Positions 7,213 to 17,061 of a stretch of DNA of 20,227 nucleotides are shown one piece after another. This DNA is from Proteromonas lacertae (Eukaryota > Sar > Bigyra > Opalinata > Proteromonadidae). The notes beneath the pieces are model-generated. The model worked only from the letters and a program-made list of their open reading frames with translations. It was not told where the DNA came from and ran no database searches. A program made the translations under genes and the position numbers. The stretch covers positions 1 to 20,227 of the forward strand of contig NGBS01001204.1 in NCBI GenBank assembly GCA_002245135.1. Reading direction: 5' to 3'. Each line of letters opens with the position of its first letter. The stretch's first letter is position 1.

Positions 7213-10200
7213 ATGTCAAAACCCAAAAATAAAAAGAGTTTAAAAGAAGCTTTAACTAAACAGTTATTGAAACGTATTAAAAGAAGAGCTAAAGTAAATC
7301 GATTTAACAAAGCTTTAAAAAAGAAAATAAGTAAATCAGTAGGTGTAAGAGTAAATGAAGAAAGTATTATGAGGAATAGAATGAGAGAAGCAGCTTATAG
7401 CTAATTTCAATTTGGATCAAGTAGCTACAGAGAATGATTTGAAAATGTTACCAATTTTGTTAGCAGATAAATCATTAACCAAGGAAAAGAAATTAGCATT
7501 ACAGAGTTATTATGATGCATTAAAAAGTGGACAAATAACAGCTAAAAACAGAGATTCATTTTTTGGTCCAGTTCAATCTGCACTACTAAAATCATTACCT
7601 TATGATAGTTATAAAAGTGTGAATGATAATTTAGCTTATATCAAAAATGTTATGCCTGCTTTGCCTGGAGGAGGAGGTAGTTTGAATGGTGATTTAGCAG
7701 TAGCTATTGCAAATGAATTAGCTAAACGGAGGCATCTCTAATCCATATGTTAGCTCTAAGATAGGATCTGCACCACCTCCACCACCACCTTCACGTTTTG
7801 GCGGACCTCCTGGAGGATTTGGTAGTTATCCTCCCCCACCTCCTCCACCTGGTCCAGGAAGCTATATACCACCTCCTCCTCCTAGTAGCAAATCTGGTAG
7901 CAGCGGTGGTACATCAATATTACCAGGATCATCACTTCCTCCACCTTCACCTCCACCACCATCAATGTTAGCAAGTACACTTCCATCAGCTGCACCACCT
8001 TCACCTTCACCTTCACCTCCGCCTCCACCTCCTCCTGCTCCATCAGCACCACCTGCTCCATCAGGACCACCTGCTCCAACAGGTCCATCTTCTGAAGAAA
8101 TTAAATTACAGAAAAAACTAGATGTTGTAACAAAAGAGGCTGATAAATATAGAAATATGATAACTGATATATTAAAAGAAAAAGATGAAGCATTAGCTGC
8201 TTATAATAAATTTAAAGCAGATACTGCAGCAGAGATAAAAAAGTTTAATAAAGAACATGCTGATGATAAAGCAGCACAACAACAGAATTATGATAATATG
8301 GTTAAATTAAAAGCAGATGAAGCTGAAAGAATAAAAAATGAATTGAATCAAGCTAAATTAAAGTATGATGATGTAAGTAAAAAATTGAATGCTTATGAAA
8401 AAGCAGAATTATCATTACAAAGCAAAATGAATAATTTACAAAGTAGAGTAAATGATTTAAACGATCAAAATATGAAATATCAAAGTGATATATCTAATTT
8501 AGCTGCCAAAAATGATATTTATCAAAATCAAATAAATGATTTAGATGTACAAAATCATGGATTAGGATTACAAGTAAATACATTAACTAATCAAAATAAG
8601 GATTATTTAAGTGAAATAGAAAAAATGAAAGTGAATATATCTTCATATCAGTCAGAAATACAAGGTTTAAAAACTGCATTAACAGAAGCTAAAGGAAATG
8701 TACAAAAAAAGAAACTTGAATATGATGATTTACTTAATGAATATAAAAAATATAAAAAGGATCATGATCCTACTGGTGGTCATCAACTAACTGTTAATGA
8801 AAGAAAACAATTAAATGATTTAGAATTAGAATTAATAACTAAAAAAAGTGAATTAAACATAGCAGCACAAGAAAAAATAGCTTTGCAGAATAATTTAAAA
8901 ACTCTAAGAAATGAAAGAGATAATTTAGTTACTGAAAATACTTCTTATAAGGATATGGTAGAACGTTTAAAACAACAAAAAGAAGAAATTAATAAATTAT
9001 TTGAAAGTAACAAGATTCAATTAAACAATAAAGAAAATATTCTTGAAGAATTTAAAAGTAAGCATAAATTATATGCTCAGAAATATAATGAAGAAAGTTA
9101 TCAAGAATTAAAAAGTTTATATGAAAAACAAATAAGAGAATTAAAACAACAGAATGAAGAATTGAAAAATGCAAATAATCAAAATAAAAGAGAATTAAAT
9201 TTAGCATTGAATAATGCAGAAAATCTTAAGGCACAACATTTAGCAGAAATAAATAAAAAGAATGAAGAAATCAAAGGAATAAAAGAAGTAAAAGATCAAA
9301 TAGAAAACGATTACAGATTATATAAAAAAGGAAATATAGCAGAAATAGAACAAAATAAAGCAATTTTAAATAATAGAATTAGTGAACTAGAAACACAAAA
9401 AAGACAAGATGCAATAAATTTTCAAGCATTGAATGAAAAATTAAGTATGAAAGAAACAGAGATATTAAAACTAAAAATGGATCATGATAGTGTAGAACAA
9501 GATTTGGCTAGTCTTCAACATAGTTATAATACTGTTACAGAAGAATTACAAAATGCATTATTAAATCATGATACTGATACATCAAAATTAGAACAAATGC
9601 AAAGTTTAATTGAAAAATCAATGGAAGAGCATAAACAAAAATTATCTGAACAAGAAATGATGTATAACGAAGTAATAGCAAAAAATAGAAAATTAAATGA
9701 AACAATAGCTGAAATCAATAATAAATATGAAAAAACAATAGCAGAAAAATTAAAAATGGTAGAAGCTGCTAACAATAACATGGCTAAAGTTGTTAAAGCT
9801 AAAGAACAAGAACATTCTAATAACATGAGTAAATTATTACAACAAATGGAAGAACAAAAAGCAGTATATGAAGCAAAATTAAAAGATACAATTAATAATG
9901 CTCACAAAGCATCTTATAATGATTTAGGAGTTGTGCAATATCCTATGATGAATGATGTAATATACAATGAACCAACTTTAGATTTAACAATACCACAACC
10001 TGTAAATACAGATATAGTCAATCCAGAATTATTAACACATCCTCAAAACAATGTTCCTAGTATTGAAGAAGAAGAAAGCGAAGAGAATATATTTGATCCA
10101 TTTAGAAAAGAAAATATAGATGACAAGTTAAACAGAATAAATCAATATTTCCAAACTAAAAATATAGATGAAAGCAATGTAGATCCAATGACTTTAACTT

Positions 10201-10664
10201 ATAATCAAGTAAGAAAGTTTATAGAAAAACGTAAACCAGGTCATAAAAACAAAAGAATGAATATAAGTCAAGATGAGCCAGTTAACGAAATGCAAATAAA
10301 AAGAAAACATAGATATTTAGAAAATGAACCAGATCCTAAAAGATCAGTAACTGAAAATTATTATGAAATTGCTAAGAATTCATATAACGAAAAAAGTAAT
10401 TATAAAATTGAACCAAAATATACTGATGAATATATCAATCCCAATGATAATACTTATAATCATGTTATGCCACATAAACCTCAAGAAAAAAAATATCAAA
10501 CTATAGCGCCATTATTTGATACTAATAACTTCCCAGCATATGATATTACAGAAATGGATCCAGAAATTAATAGTGTGGCAAATAGTATTTTTGGCAATTT
10601 TCAAGAAGAAATTCCTTCATGGAATGGAATAGATGTTCCGCATTATCAACTAGAAGCATATTAA
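7213..10664 (+). pseudogene. Basic head / proline-rich / long coiled-coil protein gene, broken
   Basis: I read this as one gene region because only one promoter-like module, before 7213, serves it. Visible modules in order are: a very basic head of about 60 residues (many Lys/Arg); a mixed helical segment ending in a Gly-rich stretch with LPGGGG, which fits the adenovirus protease pattern LxGG|x; a long proline-rich section made of PPPPPP blocks (about 7770-8090) resembling FH1-type linkers; and a very long coiled coil (about 8095-9920) rich in Lys, Glu, Gln, Asn and Leu. A non-coiled tail follows with acidic and basic patches (RKFIEKRKPGHKNKR near 10210-10255). It has about two breaks, both in the front part; the larger rear part is open over about 900 codons. 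I do not recognise it. A scaffolding, tail-fibre-like or cytoskeleton-contacting role is conceivable but unproven. Confidence 0.6.
7770..8090 (+). repeat. Proline-codon repeat region (CCACCT/CCTCCA blocks)
   Basis: Repeated CCA/CCT codons encode several runs of five to eight prolines separated by Gly/Ser spacers. This is among the most GC-rich stretches of an otherwise AT-rich window. It is a coding low-complexity repeat, not a regulatory array. Confidence 0.7.
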
Positions 10665-10700
10665 AATAAAACAATCATAAAAATATATAAGTATTAATTA
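10665..10700. terminator. 36-base convergent spacer with AATAAA
   Basis: The spacer between the coiled-coil gene (plus) and the polymerase gene (minus) begins with AATAAA at 10665-10670, right after the stop codon. It could act as a plus-strand polyadenylation signal, but in DNA this AT-rich the hexamer is expected often by chance. Confidence 0.25.
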
Positions 10701-13700
10701 TTATTTTTTATATCCATATGGCAATGTATTGTATTTATCAAAAAAATATCTTTTATCATCATAATAGGTTAAGCCAGTTTTGTTTTGTACTGTTGTATAA
10801 ACATTATGATGTATTGATTTGATTTGACATACTTCATATTTTTGACTTTTACTAGCACCTTCAACAAAATCATTGTATATATCATAAGTTATTTTTCTAG
10901 AAACTTTCACATTAATACCTTTACAACGATTGTCAGTATTAGTATTATTATCAGAATCATCATTCACTTTCTCCTTTTCGTATATATAACATTTTGATTT
11001 TAATCCTATAAACTTTGTTATAACATATAGGTTTTTATTATTCTTATCCTGTTCTTCAAATTTTAATCGATTTAGTGTACCTGGATGAACAGCTCTATGT
11101 ATATCCAACTTATAATTTTCTAAATAGGGATTTTTCAAATTACTTCCATCAATCCAATTATTAAAGATAGGATCCTCTAAGTCTTTAAAAATATCATTAG
11201 TTTCAACTGAGAAAAGTAAACTATCAGTATCAGTCATACATAGTGTTAGCTTATCAGAACCATATTTTTTATCCAATACATCATACCAATATTTTTGCAT
11301 TTTGAGTTTAGACAGTGCTAAGATAACCATTCCAATTTGTATAGGTTTATTAATTTCATATAGCTTTTTATGAAAATGTGCAATTCTTAAATCACCTTCA
11401 ATAATGATAAAGTCTTTAAACCATGGATCACTTGCAGCATTAATCATTTGGTCTTCATTAGTAATTAAAGAAATGTTACTTCTCTTTTCAACACGCTCCA
11501 TAAATTTACCGTATAAGCTATTCATTAATTTCTTTATATAGTCTGCAGTAGTATTTTGATTGTTTTCTTTAGCTTGGACTCTTTTTTGTACCATAGTATT
11601 AATATATTTACCCATATATAGACCTTCAGTAAATCTCATTATTCTGTACACTTTACCCACTTTATAGCCATGTTCAACTGCAAACTTCAAATTTTGGTAG
11701 TGTATTATATATTTTTCTTTAGGATACAAATCAGTTATTAATTTCTCAGTAGCATGGTAAGTACCTCTTTCTTTATGTATAATACCAAGATTTTCAGCTC
11801 TTTCAGTTTGTATATCAGATAACCATTCTTTAGGTATTTTCTTCCTTTCAGGTAGTAATGGATATTCTTTAAACTTGTCTTGTAGCTCTATAGGTAACTC
11901 GATATCAACTTCTAATATATAACCAAAATCATTATTCTCCAATCTATCTTGATCCATTTCTTCATAATATGGTAAATCAAGTATACTTTCTAATGTAATA
12001 GAATTTGGATCAATAAATTCAAAGTCATCTAAAGGCATTTTACAAGAAGCCATAACTGAAGGGTATAAAGAATTATAGTCTTGATATAATAAGAATTTAC
12101 TAGGTAAAGTTTCATCATAATTTTTCATAAATTTGTTATTTGCATCTTCCTTACGCTTACCAATATATGATAATCCTCCGTATAAACCATTCAATATAAA
12201 ATCATAGTATTCAGGTTCACAAAATAATTTAAGTTCCTACATCAGATACATGCAAGAATAGATCAAGTGATAAGCTGGGTAATGAAATATACCAACAAGG
12301 ATCTATGTGAAAAGTATCAAATATATTATCTCTAAAATCATTAAATATAGACTGAAGAATATAAACATCAATTTTCAAGTAAAATAAATTGTATTCACGT
12401 ATATTATCAAATCCAAATATTTGATTTACTTCCATAGCAAAATCAAATTCTTCAGGTTTAATAGTTTCATTATCATTCAATTTAGACTTAAAATCATCTA
12501 TAGTAAGATCTTTGAAATTTTCTTCAAAAGCTTCAAGAGATGTCATATGCTCATATGGAAAATAATTCTTTTGAAGTAAGTATTTTTCAATAATTTCATC
12601 ATCTAGGTAATGTCCATTATATTCTTTAAAATTCTCATAAATTGTTTTGAATTTTTCTTTCTTAGTATTATTTAATTCTGCTGTAATTTTTAGATCATTA
12701 GTTAAATTTGCTAGAGAACCTGCTAAGAATAAATAACTATCAATAAACACCAAATTTTTGTATTGTATACACTTATAGTTTTCATCTGTATTAGGTATAA
12801 TATTGAGTGGACTATTAGTTATTGCAGCAAATTTGGCTAATTCCTTTACTATGAAATGCTGGTCATATTTCATAGCATTATGACCTATTATTGGTACTTT
12901 TAATTTTTTTATATCAATATTTAGATTCTCATTACTACCAATTGAAGCAATATAATGACCTGTGAAATGATCATGGTGAAGTACCTTTACATGATCAATA
13001 GAATTAAATGGTTTACCACAAAAGTCACATTTTCTCTTTTTATTATGTATATCCTTAGCTATTTCATCTCCATCAAAAGGTTTAGGATTAGCTAGTCTAT
13101 AATTGTAAACTGTACATATTTGATCGTATATATTTAATATATCCAATACAAAATCATTTTCAATATTATGATCCTCATTTTGTTTATATTTAATCACAGT
13201 AAAACTGTTTATATCTGGTATTTTACTATCTACATAGATACAGTAGGAATAAAGCTTATGCCTAGCCATAATAGATTGCTCAGTTTTTGATAATTCTATT
13301 CTAGTATCATTATTATCTATTTCTTCCATAGATTTATATCTACTTAAATTCAATTCATTATCATATGGTACAAAATAAGTTTCAGTATCATAATACATAA
13401 CAACTGGCAATGTTTGGAGGTGAGTCCAATGTCTAAATTTTAAGTATGATTTTTCTTTATCATCTTTATCAGGGAATAATCTTAATACATTCTCTTTATC
13501 TTGACAGTCATATATTTGGTGACTATTAAAGGATCCATCATCGTAAGTATAGAAGAGACAATATGGACACACAAATATATTATTAGTATTATTCTTTTTA
13601 TCTATCATTTTTCTAAATAGAGCAGGTAAGGTATTTATTGTTACATAGTGTGAATTTCCATCTTCATTTTTTATTAGCAATAGATTTACAACACTATATT

Positions 13701-14760
13701 TTTTAGATTTCTTTTGTTTAGATAAATGAATGGGTAAGAATATTTCTTCTTTATCTTTAGCAATATCAATATAAAATATATTCACATTTAGTCGATTCTT
13801 TGTTTCAAACTTATCAATAGATTCATTGTCTGTAGCATCAACAGGGAATGTTAACATACTCCAATCATGTTTCTTTTCATACATTTTGTATTTTTCAGGT
13901 TTATCTTTATTACATTGTAGATTATTAGAATATAATGAGCATAGTACACTCCACTTAAAGCATTCATTATCTTCATTTATTACATTTGTTAAACATCTAA
14001 GACCTTGAAGTTTAGCAGGTAAAACAATAAAACTACTTCCACGTATCACTTTAAATTTTGTTACATATAATTCTATAGTATTTACTCTAGCAAAAGTAAG
14101 ACCACTTTGAGGATGATTTGAATCATCTTCTGATATTTGTGTAAATATATTCTCCAGTATAGTTTGTATTTCACCTACAGTAGACATTTTTGTTATTTCA
14201 CATAGTCTACTACGACTAAATATAGAAACTTCATCATCACTGTCAGTAGACTCATCAGGTATATAAATTGAACGTACAATAAAGAAAAATTTGATCATAT
14301 TCATAGTATCAGCTAGTTCATGTAATATATCTTTGATATCACTATTATTAACAAAATCATGATAACATTGTTGTGGTGTACTGTAATTTCTATTGTTATA
14401 ATTGAAAACCCATTTCCTGGTAACACCTTGAGATGATTTATCAACTTCTCTAGCATCACGTATTCTATCATTAAATCTTTGATTTTGGTTAGGTTTTGGT
14501 AGGGAAGAAGGCATTAATCCACCAAAGAATGTATCACTGATTATTGGTATATCATTATTGTATCTTTTTTTATTTTGAATAGCATCTGTACTAAATAATG
14601 GCGCTAATCTTCGTTTTGGAGCTTCTTCTGGTGGTGGTGGTTCATCTGTATGTTTATGTTTATGATGATGGTGATGCTTATGCTTATGATGTTTATTTTT
14701 ATTAAAAGTTTGTTCTAGAAGCTTAAAAAATGCTTTTAAAAGCTTTTTATGTTTGCTCAT
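10701..14760 (-). pseudogene. Protein-primed family B DNA polymerase (pPolB) gene, broken
   Basis: This is the replication enzyme of the element, with 3'-5' exonuclease and polymerase domains. The N terminus starts at ATG 14760 (SKHKKLLKAF) with a His/Lys-rich tract. Next comes NEDNECFKWS (residues about 261-270) and a later SHYVTI, a module common in Polinton polymerases that recalls OTU-type Cys/His proteases. A C/C/H/C zinc-finger-like segment follows (about 397-418). The exonuclease has Exo I YYDTETY (DNA about 13390), Exo II GHNAMKYD and Exo III YLKIDVY. Between Exo I and II sit CDFCGK and HHDHFTG, a zinc/HNH-like insert. The polymerase domain has motif A YQDYNSLYPS (near 12080), motif B KKLMNSLYGK (near 11520) and motif C MTDTDSLLF (near 11230). 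It is divergent from the candidate SSB gene at 14921. It is a fossil with about one break, and all catalytic blocks remain recognisable. Confidence 0.92.
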
Positions 14761-14920
14761 TATATAGACAGAATTCGCGAAATAAATCAAAAATGGAAAT
14801 ATGAAATTTGATTGGTCGGATGATTTGATTGGTCGACTTTAAAAATAAAAAGAAATTTTCATTTTCATTTTTCTTGACATTTTTTAATCATTTTTTATTT
14901 TCATCTCTCCCTTATATAAA
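14761..14920. promoter_or_regulatory. Divergent polymerase / candidate SSB promoter region with direct repeats
   Basis: This 160-base spacer separates the polymerase (minus) from the gene at 14921 (plus). For the plus gene, TTCATT at 14858-14863 is followed after six bases by TTTCTTGACATTTTTTAA (14870-14887), the element's promoter-like module, and TTATATAAA lies directly before the ATG. For the minus gene, AATTTCTTTTTATTTTTAAA (minus strand, near 14839-14858) is a weaker match. ATTTGATTGGTCG occurs twice, at 14806-14818 and 14823-14835. Confidence 0.5.
14806..14835. repeat. Two direct copies of ATTTGATTGGTCG, 17-base period
   Basis: Exact 13-base copies lie at 14806-14818 and 14823-14835 in the divergent spacer. 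The core contains ATTGG, the reverse of a CCAAT box, and a related TTTGATTGG is found on the minus strand near 19532-19541. It could be a transcription-factor or replication-protein site. Confidence 0.6.
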
Positions 14921-15664
14921 ATGAGTAACGAAACACCCTATGAAGCTACAGATGTAGAATTCAGTGATTACTACAAGAATCCAAAGTTATGTAACAAGTG
15001 GATTATTAAAGGAACTGTTGAGAGTATTACAGTTAAGCCTACTAAAACTAGTCAATATGTATTGATTACTTTTGTTCATGATTTGGATCATAAAGTTGTA
15101 ATTAATAATGGAAGAGATTTTGAAACATATTCAGCTGATGAAGTGAAATATGTATTGAAACAAATTTATGATAGAAACGAGAATGACTTTATAGAAAAAA
15201 TCATTCGTGGATATTTGATTAGTGTAGGATGTAGAGAACCTCAACATGGTATTAAATACTTCCACAATTTCAATTCTATTATGATATGGGATAATAGTAA
15301 CTATAGAGTTCCATCTGATGTTGATGTTGGTAGTAAAATTGCTGTAAGTGTTGTTGATAATCAAATCTCTATTAAGAGTAATGGTACTCAAAACTTTGTT
15401 AATCATAGAGTTTGTAGTGATATTGTTGGTTATGATGAAAATCCTGATTTAGCTACAACTATTAGAAGAAGTAATGAGAAGAAAATTAAGAAAGAACAAG
15501 CTAATCAAAACAAATTTGTTTCACCTCCAAGAATTAAGAGAACTAAGATAGAAGATAGTGATTTAATTAGTACTCGTAGACCATTCCCTGCTAAGAAAGT
15601 AATTAGTAATGGTTTTATTAGTGCTGCTAAGTCTATTAACTTTGGTAATGTGGTAACGCTTTAA
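14921..15664 (+). CDS. Possible OB-fold single-stranded DNA-binding protein
   Basis: This 247-residue protein starts at the ATG just after TTATATAAA and looks whole. I do not recognise it with certainty. The N-terminal part, KWIIKGTVESITVKPTKTSQ then YVLITFVHDLDHKVVINN, has the strand-turn-strand pattern of an OB fold. A second beta-rich stretch, VDVGSKIAVSVVDNQISIKS (residues about 135-154), could be another. The C-terminal third is basic and disordered-looking (IRRSNEKKIKKEQ, PPRIKRTK, RRPFPAKK), suitable for nuclear import or DNA contact. It shares a divergent promoter region with the polymerase. Protein-primed replication by strand displacement needs an abundant ssDNA-binding protein, so that role fits. 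The function is inference; the coding call is firm. Confidence 0.78.
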   Translation: MSNETPYEATDVEFSDYYKNPKLCNKWIIKGTVESITVKPTKTSQYVLITFVHDLDHKVVINNGRDFETYSADEVKYVLKQIYDRNENDFIEKIIRGYLISVGCREPQHGIKYFHNFNSIMIWDNSNYRVPSDVDVGSKIAVSVVDNQISIKSNGTQNFVNHRVCSDIVGYDENPDLATTIRRSNEKKIKKEQANQNKFVSPPRIKRTKIEDSDLISTRRPFPAKKVISNGFISAAKSINFGNVVTL

Positions 15665-15709
15665 GTGATAAGGATTTGGGAGAGGTAGAAGAATGATTTA
15701 ATTATTTTA

Positions 15710-15763
15710 ATTCATTAATTCTTTAAATATATATCATTCATATTTTTTATATATATTGTTTGA
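15710..15763 (+). promoter_or_regulatory. Promoter-like module of the integrase gene
   Basis: ATTCATTAATTCTTTA (15710-15725) is followed by ATATATATCATTC and a TATATATATT run before the ATG at 15764. The TTCTT core ends about 41 bases upstream of the start. It is closest to the module at 7162-7178. Confidence 0.5.
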
Positions 15764-16924
15764 ATGTCACTACAAGATAAAATAAATGAGTTATACAAAA
15801 CATATGGTTATTTAAACAAACGAGACTTTATTAATTTCTCTGTAAATGAACTTGAGAATAACTTTAAAAAATCTGACATTAAAAAAGCTAGTAGTGAACT
15901 TGTAGAGTCTAAACCAGATTATCAAATCACTGCAACTAAAAGGAATAGAATTAAATATGAAATTGAAAAGTTACCTGGATCATATCAAATAGATTTGGTG
16001 TTTTTCAACAATACAAAAGTTCCATTTTTGTTAATTATAGAAGTTGTTAGTCGTAAGTGTTGGATATATTATGTTAAATCTAAATCAGAAAATGATGTAT
16101 ATCCAGTGTTTGAAAAATGGTTTTATCAGGGTATGCAACCTAAGGATGAAAACGCTCGTTTTGTAGGAAGTATATTGTCAGATGAAGAGTCTGGTATTAT
16201 CTATGGTAAGAAATTTTTAGATTTGTTTAATAAAAATCATATACGATTTATACTTAAAGAACGTAATGAACATAATATAATGAAAATATTGGATCGATGT
16301 GTGAGAACTATTAAAGATATGTTTTATAGAAAAATTAATACATTTTCTGATGAAGAATTTGATAAAATTAACAATATTGAATCATTGTGTAATATAGTAT
16401 ATACTGTTGTAGATGATTACAATGCAAAACCACATTCTGCACTCAATAATCTAACTCCAAATGAAGTATTCAATGATTTTGAAGTCCAAGATAGATTGTA
16501 TAAAGAATCCCATGCTAGAAACTTAAAGAAGCGTAAAAGTGATACTCATTTTAAAGCTGATGATTTTGTCAGAATAAAAGAACGTAGAGATAACAAACTT
16601 CAAAAAACTACTTATTATACTGATAAAGTATACCAAATACACAAAGTTGGACCATTTTCATATTCTGTTAAGAACTTGGATGGAACAATACCTAAAGAAT
16701 TCAATCCTAGAGATATAGGTTCATATAGATTCAAATCACATGAAATAAAAAGAGTACCAGTTAATAGTATTACAACAAATGGTAAGTTTAGATTAAGACA
16801 AATTCATAGTATAAATAATGAAGCACAACCTATAGAACCAGATATTCAACCAGTACCAGAAGGTAGAAAAAGTAGATATGGTAGAGTATATAAGAAAAAT
16901 TCGCTATTTAATGATTTCGTATAA
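15764..16924 (+). CDS. INT: Retroviral-type DDE integrase of the Polinton
   Basis: This 386-residue integrase would join the element's ends to host DNA. The N-terminal helical region (residues 1-55) carries YLNKRDFINF and SSELVESKPDYQITAT, as in Polinton integrases. The RNase H-fold core starts at YQIDLVFF (D77), continues with the beta strands FLLIIEVVSRKCWIYYV, has GSILSDEESGIIYGKKF (D140), and reaches the third acidic position in the helix near residue 177. YNAKPHSALNNLTPNEVF (219-236) is the block typical of this superfamily. The C terminus holds an SH3-like domain: FKADDFVRIKER then YYTDKVYQIHKVGPFSYSVK (about 263-303) and a basic tail. It lies downstream of the candidate SSB gene, with its own promoter-like module, and converges with the accessory arm. 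The frame looks whole. Confidence 0.93.
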   Translation: MSLQDKINELYKTYGYLNKRDFINFSVNELENNFKKSDIKKASSELVESKPDYQITATKRNRIKYEIEKLPGSYQIDLVFFNNTKVPFLLIIEVVSRKCWIYYVKSKSENDVYPVFEKWFYQGMQPKDENARFVGSILSDEESGIIYGKKFLDLFNKNHIRFILKERNEHNIMKILDRCVRTIKDMFYRKINTFSDEEFDKINNIESLCNIVYTVVDDYNAKPHSALNNLTPNEVFNDFEVQDRLYKESHARNLKKRKSDTHFKADDFVRIKERRDNKLQKTTYYTDKVYQIHKVGPFSYSVKNLDGTIPKEFNPRDIGSYRFKSHEIKRVPVNSITTNGKFRLRQIHSINNEAQPIEPDIQPVPEGRKSRYGRVYKKNSLFNDFV

Positions 16925-17061
16925 TTTTTATGTTTTTTATTTATGTTATTTTTTACATATTAAACAAACACCAATTTTTATCAAAGTAATGAATTCAAAG
17001 TGCTTTTTCAAGTATATGGATTAAAGCATAAACCAGACAAATTTAAAGTATATATTAATAC

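Noticed and set aside
7882-8088. Minus-strand Val/Glu/Leu-rich repeat frame
   Set aside because: Antisense of the proline-codon repeat; composition is an artefact of CCA/CCT repeats.
9566-9826. Minus-strand Leu/Ser/Cys-rich hydrophobic frame
   Set aside because: Antisense of the coiled-coil coding region, with no start signal of its own.
15764-16924. Integrase taken as evidence for an LTR retrotransposon or retrovirus
   Set aside because: No reverse transcriptase, RNase H, gag or LTR is seen; DDE integrases of this type are standard in Polintons.
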